A stretch of 64,000 bases of DNA from Tetraselmis striata (taxonomy: Eukaryota; Chlorophyta; Chlorodendrophyceae; Chlorodendrales; Chlorodendraceae). Location of the stretch: contig VCJN01002954.1 in NCBI GenBank assembly GCA_006384855.1, forward strand, positions 62,001 to 126,000, in the 5' to 3' direction. The translations under genes and the position numbers were made by a program. The notes beneath the pieces were generated by a model, which had not been told where the DNA came from, searched no databases, and worked only from the letters and a program-made list of their open reading frames with translations. Below, piece after piece: positions 1 through 17,153 of the stretch. Numbering within the stretch: position 1 is the stretch's first letter; the number at the start of each line of letters is the position of its first letter.

Positions 1-1018
1 GACCCCAACGAGGGCTTTGTCGGCTGCCTGCACGCGCTGGGGACCGCGCTGGGCGTCAGCGCCGGCGGCCCGGCCGCCAAGGCGGGCGCCGCGGAGGCGA
101 TGGTGGGCGAGAAGGTGGTGGTGCGCGAGGTGGGTGACGGCGGCAAGAAGGACCGGCGGCGGGAGGAGCCTCGCCACGGCCGGCACGACCGCGACCGGGA
201 GCGCGACCGCGGGCGGGACGGCCGGCGGGAGGAGCGCAAACGGGGCCGCAGCCGGAGCCGGAGCCCCGAGCGCGGCGCGCCAGAGTGTGCGGGCGCAGGG
301 GAGGCGTTCCTGGTGCTGGAGGTGGTGAAGGACGGCAAGGTGGTCTCCAAGCTGGAGATACCAGAGCTCAAGCCCAACCAGCGGTGCGCCGCGGCTGCGC
401 CCCTCACCCTCCCCCCCCCCCTCCCCCCCCTCGCTCAAGTGCACGGCCGTCCGTTGAAAAGGCGGCCACCGGCGCCAATGCGCCCGCAAGAGCCCGTGTT
501 ATGAGGCAGAGAGTGGGGTTGCATGCCGGCGATGGGTGCCGCCGCGGTGATGAGAGCACCACCTGAGCCAATAAGGACATGCCTTACCTGCCAGCGGTCA
601 GTTGCAGGCGGTAACTATATCGGAACTAGAGCGAATGTACCTACAGGCCCGATGTGACCCCAACCTAATTCTCACTTATATCACGGGTTCTCACATGCGC
701 GTCGGCACCTACCTACGAATGTGCGCAGTTGTTCCGCTATGGTTTCTGTCTCCACACATAACCTCTGAGAGGTTCGGCGCGGTCTCCTTTGCGGCGGTGT
801 CATTGCTGCGTCGGAATTGTCTCGGACATATGCAGGCTGGATTCTCATCACCCTGGGCGGCACCCTGACACCGGCGCATCTCCTCCCCCGCTACCGCTGT
901 CCCTGCCCCGTCCAGCCCCCCTCGAGGCATGACGCACATGCATGCGCTGCCTCCCCAGGTGCATCTTCGGCCGCGCGCCCACCTGCGACGTCGTCCTGGA
1001 GCACCTCTCCGTCTCAAG

Positions 1019-1049
<31 letters not shown>

Positions 1050-1547
1050 ACCCTTCCCTTAGCCCCTGCAGCACAAGACCCCCTCCCCCCCCCCCCCCCA
1101 CCCACCCATCCCACCCACCGCGCGCGTCAGGCAGTCCGCTCACACTCGGCGCGCTCAACCACCCCCCCCCTCCTTCCCCCTTCAGGCAGCACGCGCAGCT
1201 GTCGCGCGACGACGCCGGCGGCCTCTCCCTTATGGACCTCGGCACCTCGCACGGCACCAACCTGAACGACGTCTGGCTGCGCCCCAACGCCGCCAAGCAG
1301 CTGTCCGCCGGCGCCGTCATCCGCTTTGGCGCCAGCACGCGCTCCTACCGGGTGTGCCCCCCCCCCCCCCCCCCCCCCCCCCTCCCCTTCTCCCCCCCGC
1401 CCCCCGAAGAGTGCACAGCCCCACAGGCAATTGATCCCGACACACTGACGCTGAGGCTGAGCCCCCCCCCCCCCCCCGCCCCTCGTCGCTCCCCTTTCTC
1501 CCTTTCCCAAAAAGGTCGCCTCCATCAGCGGCAGCGCCAAACGCTAG
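1..1547 (+). CDS. FHA-domain protein, NIPP1/PPP1R8-like (5' partial)
   Basis: Exons read 1-383, 959-1018, 1186-1351 and 1515-1547; all phases agree, giving 213 residues before the TAG at 1545. The gene is already open at base 1, so the N-terminus lies outside the window. The visible part starts with an Ala/Gly-rich stretch, then an Arg/Asp/Glu- and RS-rich segment (about residues 45-95). A forkhead-associated domain follows, with FGRAP, SRQHA and GTSHGTN motifs and a C-terminal FGASTRSY block. FHA domains bind phosphothreonine peptides. The FGASTR block and the charged/RS region resemble nuclear NIPP1-type (PP1 regulator, spliceosome-associated) proteins, so a nuclear RNA-processing role is inferred. 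The protein ends only 10 residues after the FHA core, whereas NIPP1 has a long C-terminal tail. All three introns carry C-tracts, two of them directly after the donor (GTGCCC.., GTGTGCCC..). The FHA call is firm; the NIPP1 relation is moderate. Confidence 0.85.
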
Positions 1548-2815
1548 CGCTCATGTCGCCCACCATGCGCTCCAGAGTATATACCTTGTGGGAGGTCGGG
1601 GGCGAGGTGCGGAGCAGCAGGTGGGGGTGGCACGCTGGGGGCGACGTTGCATCCGTTCCTTGGACGGCGAAGGACGCCCCCTTGGCTGGCGGTGCAAAGA
1701 CTCAGGCTACAGGGCATGTGTCACGTAGCACACACGTAGTAGGGGCCGGTCACCAGATACGCTCAGCATCGTCGGGGCGGTGGCGGTGTCGTGCACTGTC
1801 GTGCTGTCGTGCTGTCGTGCCGCATTGGTCAGCGCGCAGCCAGCGCCCCGTGCTGCAAGTGGGGCCTGGTCGGGGCCTCGCCGCGCTGCGCCCCTCGCCG
1901 GCATTGGTGAATCGGACGTGCTGGGCCGGCCGTTGCGGGGAGGCGGTGCGTTGTATGCGTCCAGGTCGCGGGCTGGCTGCTGACACGTCTGGTGCGTCCA
2001 GTTCGCGGTTCGCCTTTGAGGCACCGTGTAATTTTGATCGCGCGCTGTCTTTTTCCATCAGGCGGCGGCCGACTTGTGTAGCAGCAAGTGTCTGTTATGA
2101 GTACATGCGCTCTCTGTTTCTCGTCCTGTCCTTGAAGATGCCGCTATCATGTCCGAGGATGAAACAGAGCGACGCATCTCGGAGTGTACGGACCGCAGTC
2201 GCTCCATTGCGTTGCCCCCAGCTGGAACATCGTGATGCCGGGGCACGGAGACGCGGTTCGTCAAGCGCAGAATTTTTCCTACAAGAGCAGTGTGGCTGTG
2301 CCTGGATACGAATGAGTGTAGGCGGAACGTTGCGGTATCTGCGCGAGTGCTCAGCTGTCTGCCCATCTCCGGGATGCGGTGCTGCCCTGGCCGTAGCGTC
2401 GGCCATGTCCGCGGGCGTGAAACGGCCATGGCAGCCCAAAAACTACATGTTCACCTAGGGCTCTTCAGGTAGGTTTAATACCCTGGTTTAATCCCCAGGT
2501 AGGAGATTATCTAGGGTTTCAGGCACAAGGAGACCCACATCCAAGCCCTTGCTTGAGTTTGTGGCGAAGTGTAGTACTCCCATTGAGCTGGTGACTGGTG
2601 ACTTGGGAATGTGAAGATGCGATGGCACCATTGAACCAGCTACATCCTCACACAAGGTTTCTCTCTCTTATCTCTATCTGCGATAAGCCCCCCCCCCCCC
2701 CCTCCCCATCTCATCACTTTGACTGTCTGCCTTTCGCTTCAATGCGACACAGTGGTAGCAGCGTACATCGGACGCCAAAGCGTAGCTGCGCGGCCAATGG
2801 TGCTACGAGTACTGT
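1548..2815. other. Intergenic, no gene seen
   Basis: Long open frames here are shadows of GC-rich sequence without coding-like composition. The stretch lies between the converging 3' ends of the FHA gene (+) and the dehydrogenase gene (-). It holds a C-run at about 2689-2702 and a telomere-like TAGGGTTT motif near 2512. Confidence 0.5.
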
Positions 2816-5574
2816 TCACAAGAAGCGTTCGCCGGTCTGCTCCTCCCACAGCTCCCACATGTGCTTCCTCAAGCTCTCATCGTAGGCGGGTTCTGGCCCC
2901 CTGCGCGTTGACCACCACATGGCCACACTCAGCGAGCACACTGACTATATTCAACATGAGTGCGTGGTGTGGTACGGGTGCCGGCACACTTCATATAAGA
3001 AAGCCATATTCTGAGAAGTTTTGGGGGGTACCTGGCGGCGCTTTGTTAGTTTTGGTATACATTTGTTATGTTTTCGTCCGGTTTTCAATGGCAGAAGGCG
3101 CTTTCTCATAGCTAAAAATTTCTTCTTCGTGCGTCGGCGGTAGGGAGAGACTTTGTGACCCACCTATGTTGCCGCCAATCACAGATACTCGATAAATAGC
3201 CTGGTGCTACGCCACATAGATTGATCAGTGACTGCAGCCTACCGCCTGTTGTTGCGTGTCTCAGTTCTGCGAGTGAATGGAGTATCACCCGTATTTCGGC
3301 AGCCGCTACCAGCAGGGCATGTCCGGCTGTGATCACACTGTATGTCGACGAGCCAGCGGTCATTGCCAGTCCCGCGGTAAGTGTCAGTGGGAGCCGCCAG
3401 GTTGTGGCTCGCAGGCACTGATGCATTCATGCAGAGGATGGCGGATGTGTATCTCGGCGCTTTCGGGCCCCCAGGCTCGGATCCAGAGGACCTCACCTGG
3501 TGGGCTGCTTGTCTTTAAAGTACCGCCCGCTGACGTCATCCTCGCTAGTCGCGAGATGGTACTCGTTTGTTGCCGAGCTGAGGGGGACGCCAATGGAGCC
3601 CCAGCCCGCGAGAAGCATCTTGGTGTTCACCACGCCAGGGCACAGCGTATTGACCTGGCGCACCGAACACGCATGAGCACCAGCTGATGCCCGTCCCTAC
3701 CCATCCGGTGACGCAGCGCGAGGGCACCCACGGTGTACGGCCGGGACGACATCCTCTCCGCCATCTCAAACGTGAACATGACACTGCACAGCTTGCTGAG
3801 AGCGTAGGCATCCTGGGAGCTGCGGCACGCCACAAGACAACGGGACCAGGCAGCGGAAGGCTTCAGCTCGGTGTGGCGCAGCAGGGGTGCCGGCGACATC
3901 TGAGCCCAACAAGGTAGCGCTCGTTTGACCCCGGAGGCCGCGGCCGTGGGGTCCCCAGCTGCAGAAAGGGCGAGCCCCTCTCCGCAGCAACCATAAGCCT
4001 CCTTGCACTGGCCAATGGCTGCCCCTCGATGAGGGCCCGGCGAGTCCAAGGGCCGAAAACCACACATGGGAAGCTGCAATCCCTCGGCTGCCGACAAGAG
4101 CGCACACCGGGCTGCAGCCACACACAAGGCAGCGTGGACCCCTTTGCTCATCTCCCCCGCGGTTCCAAAGACCACGCCCGTGTACTCCAACATGTCCAAG
4201 ATGTTCGAGAGGGGGCCCATTTTGCTCATGTTGTGTGCCGTTCCATGTCGCATCCCGCACCGCCGACCCCAGCTGCATGTCGCCCACCCGGGTGCCCCCA
4301 GACTGATTTTCAACCACCGAGGAAGTGGCGGCGCTTAAGCGTCGCTTTTGTGGAAAAGCAGATGCGACACGCTTCGGATATGTTTTCTCAGTGTGGCCCT
4401 GGGTGTCACCTGAAGCCCTTCTCCTGGTTCAGATTACCCAGGTCCAGTGCGCTCGCGGCCAGGTTGGACGCCGTGTTCACCACCTTGGAGGTGACGATGT
4501 CGTGCACCAAAGCTGTCAGCAGGAAAGGGGCCAAGACGTTCACCGCGTACGTCATTTCGAAGCCATCCTGCGTGGGCGGCAGCAAGGGTGGGGTCGAGAC
4601 ACTGCGCATCCGAGTGGTCTCATCGTAAGAAGGTCAGCGCAGTGCGGCACCAGCAGCACCGCACACCTCCGACAGCTCCTTGCTCTCCATGTACACCCCC
4701 GCGTTGTTGATCAGCACGTCGATGGCGCCATGGTCCCCCTTGATGTCCGCAGCCAGGTTTCTTACCTCGCGTAAGTTTGCGAGGTCACGGGTGTACGAGG
4801 TCACCTGCACGGCGGCTGTCAGCTCATGCCATCGCTGCCCTGGCGCTGATGTCACAGCCGCACTATAGTTTATAGTTTATACTAAAACTCAAGTTGATAT
4901 TCTATTCCGGTAGCAATGAGGATTATATACTGACTCCACTGCGTGGCAGTGTATGCAGCCGAGTTCCATCGGCATGTGGCCAGCGTGCGCTGTCCACTTC
5001 TGCCGCGCGTCTCCGCGACTGTCCATGGTACTATGGGCGAACTTCTGGCCGATGGATCCAGTCTTCCTTGGATCCAGGCTCCATGTTCTCTGAGGGGGGG
5101 GCACTGTCTCCTGGTTGGATGAGCTCGGCTGGTAGGTGGAATGGTGGGTGGGTTTTCTTGTCGGTCCCTCTTGGATGTTCTTGGTTGTCTTGTGACTGGT
5201 TCCTTGTTCGACTAATAATGTACATTTAGGTGAGTCATTGAGGCTATTTGTACATTACATATCCGTATTTTATGACTTCACATCATGGTATCGTCATTAT
5301 TTATGTAGCGACTGCTGCAAATAATCCTTGCGTCATCCTGTGCCGCGCGCTGTATGGGGCGCGCACAAGCTGGGGGCGGGCCGCAGGCAGGCGGTGCTGT
5401 ACCTTGGCCCGCCCACGCGACTCGGCCTCCACCTTTGCGACCGCCGCCGACACCCTGTCCTTGGAACGCCCGTGGACGATCACGTTCCCGCCTGCGGCCG
5501 CCAGCCTCTGTGCCGTGAACAGCCCGATGCCGTCCGTGCTCCCAGTGACGAGATAGGTCTTCCCCTCCAGAGCC
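2816..5574 (-). CDS. Short-chain dehydrogenase/reductase, retinol-dehydrogenase-like
   Basis: Minus-strand exons, 5' to 3': about 5574-5403, 4804-4667, 4567-4410, 3819-3732, 3654-3497 and 2900-2816 (TGA at 2818-2816). Every junction after the first exon is in phase. In order, the product has the NAD(P)-binding motif VTGSTDGIG, the NNAGVYM motif, the DGFEMTYAVNVL segment, VVNTASN with the catalytic serine, YALSK (Tyr and Lys of the YxxxK pair), a CPGVVNTKM segment after the active site, SGRYF, and the ending WEEQTGERFL. This is the classical SDR fold. Exon 1 is open upstream but has no clear ATG, so the start (possibly with an organelle-targeting peptide) is unresolved. The fourth intron must use the donor straight after the RPYT codons to give RPYTVNTLCPG. 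The substrate cannot be told. The third intron (3820-4409) contains a retroelement piece on the same strand. Confidence 0.85.
4030..4320 (-). mobile_element. Retroelement 3'-end fragment inside an SDR intron
   Basis: Read on the minus strand this segment encodes NILDMLEYTGVVFGTAG..SKGV. That closely matches DILDMSEYTGMVFGTVG..SKGV at about 49245-49120 (-) in the large retroelement of this window. It lies in the dehydrogenase intron 3820-4409, in the same orientation as the host gene. It looks like a decayed copy of the element's 3' coding end, and its boundaries are approximate. Confidence 0.6.
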
Positions 5575-6823
5575 CTGCTGGGGCCGTGCGCCTCGAGTAA
5601 GTTGTGATGTGCAAGCCAGATGGCTGAGGGGAGTCAGGTGGGGGAGGAAAGGCGGGGCGACCTTCACATTTTAGCGGTGCTGTCGAAACTCGATGGAGAA
5701 ATGTTGCCGAACTGGAAGAGCTCGAATTGGATGTCAGTCGAACGAATCGACGCGCAGAAACTCGACCTTCCGCACTGGGGCGCGCGGGTAAATGCAACGG
5801 CCTCCTGTCTACAATAATACTTTAACGAGACCTAGTGGCTGCGTGAGTAGCTCGCTGTTTCGACTGGCCGACACCACCGCGACTACCAGTTGCGACTTGT
5901 TTAAATCGTTGCGGCTTTGCTGCGGTGACTGGCGGGTTCGCGCAGTGCCAGGAAGGGCGGAAGGGCTTCTCAGCGCCGGATTGTCGGCTGCGCTGCCCAC
6001 TCAGAATAACTGATGCTCGGTGATCCAACAGTGTTGGAAATTCCGTCACTGGCCTCCAATTGGTCTTGCGAAATGCTTCGGCAATTTGCTTGATGACTAT
6101 AACGGAGCGTCGCCTACCCAGGGCTTTCCGTAACTGGATTGCTGCCTAAACGGCCGTCGTAGAGACGCTGCAAGGGTTTCACTGGTGCCAGTCCTGTCCC
6201 GGGGGCGAAAAAAAAGAAAAGAAAAAAAACTGATGCTCATCGCGCGTCGCGCGGGCGGCGCGGATGAAATCATGAAATAACGTGGATGAAATCGACGCCG
6301 GGACGACTCTGCTGCTGGTACTTGTACCCGGGTACCGCCGCGTGCGACCGTATCGGAGAATCTTCCTGATATGAAATCACTGTCCGTTGGATTGAATGCT
6401 GTCAAGCGGCCTCCTGAAGAGATCTGATCATCGGACGGATGTAGATTGCAGATGATATATTCGTTTGTGCCAGGTAGGTTCCCCACATGCAGGAAAGCCA
6501 TCTCAAACGCGATTTTGATGACGTGGCATATTGAGGACGAGGAATTCGAATTTCGCTGTTCAGCTCACATGTATATCCTGGATGTTTGACGTTCTTATGG
6601 AATACGGCCATTTCTCGACCGTCGAGCGGGGAGCCGTCAGGCCTCGTCCTGTGGTCTGGTGCGCGCTGGCCGGCTGCTTGCTGGGAAGGAGCTCACGCTG
6701 AGGCGCAGCTGGCGAGCACCCTGCTGAGCCATTCGCTGGTAGTCCCAGCTCCGAACACAATCGATTTGTGTGCTACTCCACAGGTCGCACCTGCACCAGC
6801 AGTGCTATACACCGTCGGTTGCA
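5575..6823. promoter_or_regulatory. Divergent 5' region between the SDR and the OPR-like gene
   Basis: The dehydrogenase is transcribed leftwards and the OPR-like gene rightwards, so this 1.25-kb stretch must hold both upstream regions and probably 5' UTR or leader exons. I see no convincing core promoter motif. It contains an A-rich run at about 6209-6230 preceded by a motif, CAGTCCTGTCCCGGGGGCGA (about 6191), that recurs inverted near 14400. Confidence 0.35.
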
Positions 6824-12451
<5,628 letters not shown>

Positions 12452-15220
12452 CTTTACCCGCCCGGAATAAATACGGATCTGGGCCTGGCTCAACCTGTCA
12501 CTGCAGCTGAGCCAGGTGGCAGCCTAGCCCCCGGGGGAGGGATGGCACAAAGAGTTGCTTCCTATTCATATTCAGAGGCGCGGAAAGCTGTAAATAATTA
12601 CACAGCACGAAATCCTGCATTTTCTATACAAGTGGTAACTGTTGATATAGTGCGATAGATCGCTACCCCGCCATTTTAAAGCAGTTGTGTCTACCACCGC
12701 TGCAGCAGTAGATAAATAGCATTACTAGTGCTGTATGATTATGACGACTATGATTTAGTTCATCAAAGTATACTCGTTGATCGGGAATGTGGATATGGTT
12801 CTGGATTTTCCACGCAGGTCGGCATGCGGTATATCGACAGCTCAAAAATGAACGACAGGGAGCGGTGATATATACGCTCTGTATTTTGTTCTGCACGTCC
12901 CAATTTATTATTACTGGCGATGAACAACTCAACCAACTCGAGGCAAAACAGCGGGACGAAGAAAACTGACTGATCTGGCAGTTGCATTGATAATAAATGG
13001 TTCCATCAGGTTCTGCTTGCAGGAGTGCAAGGTGCTTCTGGATCCGGTCTTTGGTTTTATTGATGAATATCGCAATGCATATTTTACTCATCATCTCTAT
13101 ATAGCGCTACTTTGGGACGGGCATCGCGGAGTCTGACTGTCCTCTTTCCCAGCCCCAAGCGCATCTGGGAACCGTTTACCACAGCGTTGGCACCTTCCGC
13201 TTTGCAATGCTGATATGGAAACATCGCTTTTCAGTACTGCATCCATCGCTCTGCAGGCTTCCAGACTGCCCTAAATTGCTCCAATATCCCCCGGATTGCC
13301 AATGGAAGCGGCCTTGCCGGACAGGTAGCGTAGCTTAACATACGAGAGTATTACTAGTAACTCTATATATAGCTATGTGACTGTATATAGCTATATAGCG
13401 CGTTGATTACTTGAGGGTTAGTTAAGTACATACTCAGTCTCTAAAACGTTACCTTACCTCAATATTACTTAAGGAGATGGTTTTTTTTTTTGGGAGGGGG
13501 GGGGGGGGGGGGGGGGGGGGTTATCTCGCGAATGTCGCCGGGGCTGGTATACGTCTTTGATGGTGTGATGGGGCATGTTCCTCTTTGTACACTTCCAGGC
13601 ACCGCTCTTATTGCGGAATAATGCACAACCTTGAAAGACAGGTGCAGATACAAGCGCTCTTCATGGCGCATCACTAATTATCATGGCAGTGGCCTTCTTC
13701 GCTGAAATAAAAGTTGTGATGGTGGTGCCTGGCCGTGTTATGCCACCCTTCTAGCGTTTTCCTATTATGGTTATTATATTATGAACTTCGCTGAAATCAA
13801 CCTTTGCCGCTGGTTGGAGCACATTGCAGCAAGGACACATTGGGTCAATTGCATGTTGAGCTGAGCAAAAATGCCTATGCTAATATCCTTGACGGGAGAA
13901 TAAGATACCATATATGCAATGATGACAGTGGTTCTTTCTTTATAATATCGTCCCAACTGGTTGCGCGTTATATTGGTGGTAGTGGAGAGGAATTTATTAT
14001 GATGTGCAAAGTAAATGATTGGACGATTATCAGAAAAATAACGAAAAGAGATGACAACCACGAATGTGGGGCATGACAGTCTAGAAGCGGGGGTACTCCA
14101 GCTCATGTCTTGGCCCATGAGTCGCCGCCAGGCCTGGCCTCTCCGCACCCTAAAGCCCACCCCGTCTTTAAGTATTGGGCTCTTGTCATCTCGCCGCACC
14201 CGCCCTCGCCCATTTTCAGGGGACGGTGGAGGGTTTCCCGAGTGTTCCAAACTTCCAAAGGGGTCGGCTGCTGAGCGCCGCCGAACACTCGGTTGTATAC
14301 TAAGCCAGGATGCTCTGATCCTCAGGTGGAACATATATGAGTGGAGGGGTACGCCAGATCACGTTCAGGTCGGTCGCGGGTCGTATGTCGTTGTTTTTCG
14401 CCCCCGGGACAGGACTGTTTGCGGGTCGTACAGAGGTACGAAAACACGATTGCATTTCCGAACAGCCCTCGCGAATAGGCTGCTCCCAACCGAGTCGTAA
14501 AGCCCCCCTCTCCACCCGTAGGCGGATCATCTAATCGAAGACGTCGACGCCAGGTCGGAGTCGTACAGGAATATGATGTTCAACAGCCCCCGTACAGGAC
14601 TGCTGCCTGGCGGCGCCAACATGCGATACCGGGACTGCGAGTATTTGTCATTGGAAAAGCCCCCGTAGGGATCCCCACTCGTCGCGAGATCCGTGACAAC
14701 CGGCCACCCCGCCCACCTCCCTACCGCACCCTACCGGGTACGGATCCTAAGGATGATCGCCCACCGCGTGGAGGTGGGGATGGTGCCGCCAGGCCTGCGA
14801 AAATCAGGATCCTTCGCTCCCGGTGGGCTGCTGCCTTGTGGCGGGCGCTTGGTCAGTTGGCCAGGCATTCCTCATGCTAATAGAGCCCCATACAAACCCA
14901 GCCAATCTCCCTCCTAGCGATAGCTGCCGCCCACTATCCCGGCCGGTGCAGCTACCCGTAGGGCGCCTCCGCGGACGCCCCGTCTCCTTCCGCTCATTCG
15001 GTCTTTTTCCATAAGCAGTCATTCACGGGTGATGGGATGCTGAGGTACCTGTAGTACATCTGGATTCAGGAATCAATACACGAAAAATCCACGACCAGCA
15101 TTAATTAATTAAAAGCCGATGAAAGAGGACGAGCAAAACTCGTGGATTCTAAAAGCCCTAGTACGAAACTCCGGGTTTTCCTGCAGTACTTTAGCACTGC
15201 AGTGAAACGCCGGTTTTGAT
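12452..15220. other. Intergenic DNA, no gene recognised
   Basis: The composition drops to lower GC and no open frame shows protein-like features. It holds a T11 run followed by a G25 run (13481-13520). At about 14393-14416 is a copy, in opposite orientation, of the CCCCCGGGACAGGACTG motif also seen near 6200. Around 14340-14720 short GGGTCGTAC-type motifs recur, suggesting decayed repeats. Confidence 0.4.
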
Positions 15221-15332
15221 AGTTTATGGGGTTTCCTTCTTTCACATCTACCGCTTTTCCGGCTACCTTTGCTGCGAAGTGGTACGGGTTACTAGTTCAC
15301 CCTCCGGTGCGCCCTTTTTATTGGTGGCCGAA
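15221..15332 (+). repeat. Diverged solo copy of the A repeat of the split-direct-repeat element
   Basis: GTTTATGGGGTTTCC begins this stretch, followed by ACCGCTTTTC, GCTAC, AGTGGTACGGG, ACTAG and TGCGCCCTTTTT in the same order and spacing as the 177-bp repeats at 16864 and 19761. It is clearly more diverged than they are from each other. It may be a solo remnant or the left end of an older insertion. Confidence 0.65.
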
Positions 15333-16863
15333 CGACGTCTCTCGAGGCGCCCAGCTCATCCTCCCTTAGTATTGCCCAGCCGATTAGAGTTAAGGATTAG
15401 CTTTGGTTCATTTAAACGGCACGCCCAAAACCCTGCTCGGATGTGACGCACACATAATATAGCGTACACACATCCGATGCTTGTCCGGCTCCCTGCTGTC
15501 CTTGACGGAGCAGAGCATCAGGTGCTTCTTGCGAGTACAGTGTGGGTCAGAACTCATCTGCTTTAGTCTACACTGCTCCACCCCCTCCCCTGCGTCCCAA
15601 ATAACTCATAAATAACTTCAGTAATCCGGCTGGGGCAGCCCAGGCAGCCCATGCACCCCGCCGCCGGCAGTTTGCACCGTTGTTGGGCTCTCGGGCGGTC
15701 GGGGGCGCTGCGGTGTTGGCCTACTCCAAGCCAGTGCGTCGTTGCCTTCCGCGGGGGAGAAACGGGGCTCCTGCTGCGTGTGGCGTGTCGTTTGGACTAC
15801 CGCATCTTGTCTGGGCGGTTACGCGTAGTGATGCTCAGCCCTCAAGAATGTCGGCCAATTGTTGCACCTTAGTGCATGCCGCTGCACCGACCGTCTCGGC
15901 CCTCTGCTCCGGCAGCGCGCTGCCGTACTCCGGATGGATGAATAGAGCGTGTGCGCGTGTCGGCGTAATGGCCGGGTTCAAGGCGGTGGATATAGAGTAT
16001 CGCCCTTGACTCGGCGAGCAGCACCTCCCGCCGCCAGAGGTGGTTTACTGACGACTCGCTGACTTGGCCGCCCACTCTCGGCAGTCGGCCTGCCGGTGAG
16101 TCTTTTTGCAAATCAAAATTGGTCGCTAAGCACACTCGCTACATGGTAGTAGCTATATCATACCGGTAATATTGGCGGTATGTGAGCGGAGACCATCACA
16201 GTACGTACGACATATTCTTCTTCTCCCCACCCGCTGTCTCGGTGGACCCGACTACCGTCCTCGGCCCTCTGAATCGCAAGCTCTCCCTCCGCCCACATCC
16301 GGTTGGGGATGGGGACGGGGCTCTTGCACGGGTGGCACGTGCTTGGCAGCCTTGGCCCCGCCCGTGCTGTCACTGCAGCGGAGGAGCAGTGCGAGCTGGA
16401 CACCAGCGTCTTGCTTATGTCGTTGCTGGTCCGGTCAACTCCCCGTTCGCTTTTCGTTTAGCACCCTCCCTCTTCCTGTCCTATCGGCGCCTCCACCTCA
16501 CATTCGGCCTAGTGCCACTATTGGAGTGTCTTGGGATGATGTGTTGGGGAGGGAGTTCTACGTTTAGGGTTTGGCGCGAAGGGGACGCGGCCGAGCTGGC
16601 GGTGGATTTGGCGCTGGGAGGCCCGCGTCATCGGTTGCACGCCCGTGGCGCCCCGTTCTAGGTTGAACCACGACGTCTTCGCTCCTTGTTGCGAGACGTC
16701 TTCGAAGCTCCTTTCTTGTCGGCGCCTCCACCTCACATTCGGCCTAGTGCCGATATTGGAGAGGGCCCGGAATGTGTGCTCGGGAGAGCGTCCCTACTGC
16801 GTAGAGCGGCGGCTCGCGGGTATAGCGATGCTTGGTCGATGGCTGCCATGAATGTTTTAAACT
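15333..16863. other. Region between the solo repeat and the YR element; internal duplication
   Basis: No credible gene is seen. A stretch starting TCGGCGCCTCCACCTCACAT and continuing TCGGCCTAGTGCC occurs at about 16483-16515 and again at about 16718-16750, each time followed by similar ATATTGGAG/CTATTGGAG sequence. This is a local duplication about 235 bp apart, and the stretch may belong to an older relative of the element to its right. Confidence 0.45.
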
Positions 16864-17040
16864 TGTTTATGGGGTTCCCTCCCTTGACCTAACCGCTTTT
16901 CAGCTACAAGTGCTGCTCAGTGGTACGGGAACTAGGCATCTGTTGTTGCGCCCTTTTTTGGGTGCAGCACGAGTAGACATAAAAGGAGCCAGAACAGCTG
17001 AGCCTGCCATCTTCCAGTTTTCGCTGCGTTCCACACAGCG
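16864..17040 (+). repeat. A1 direct repeat of the YR element
   Basis: It starts GTTTATGGGGTTCCCTCCC and ends CGTTCCACACAGCG. It matches 19761-19935 almost base for base, including AGTGGTACGGGAACTAGGCA and the ATAAAAG that could serve as a TATA-like element ahead of ORF1. Confidence 0.92.
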
Positions 17041-17153
17041 ATGTAAAAACTGTCTCGTAACCAGTTGCGAGCAAGGTCACCCCAGGTTGTTCAAGACCAC
17101 ACCCGGCTCGCCACCCGAGTGTGATATTCTCGTCCGTACGTCCGTGCGTTACC

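Noticed and set aside
709..1338. 209-codon minus-strand frame opposite the FHA exons
   Set aside because: Shadow of the GC-rich coding strand with glycine runs from C-tracts.
929..2458. 509-codon open frame on the plus strand over the FHA exons and beyond
   Set aside because: It is the wrong frame for the FHA domain and consists of Pro/Arg/Ser runs from C-tracts; it ignores well-supported introns.
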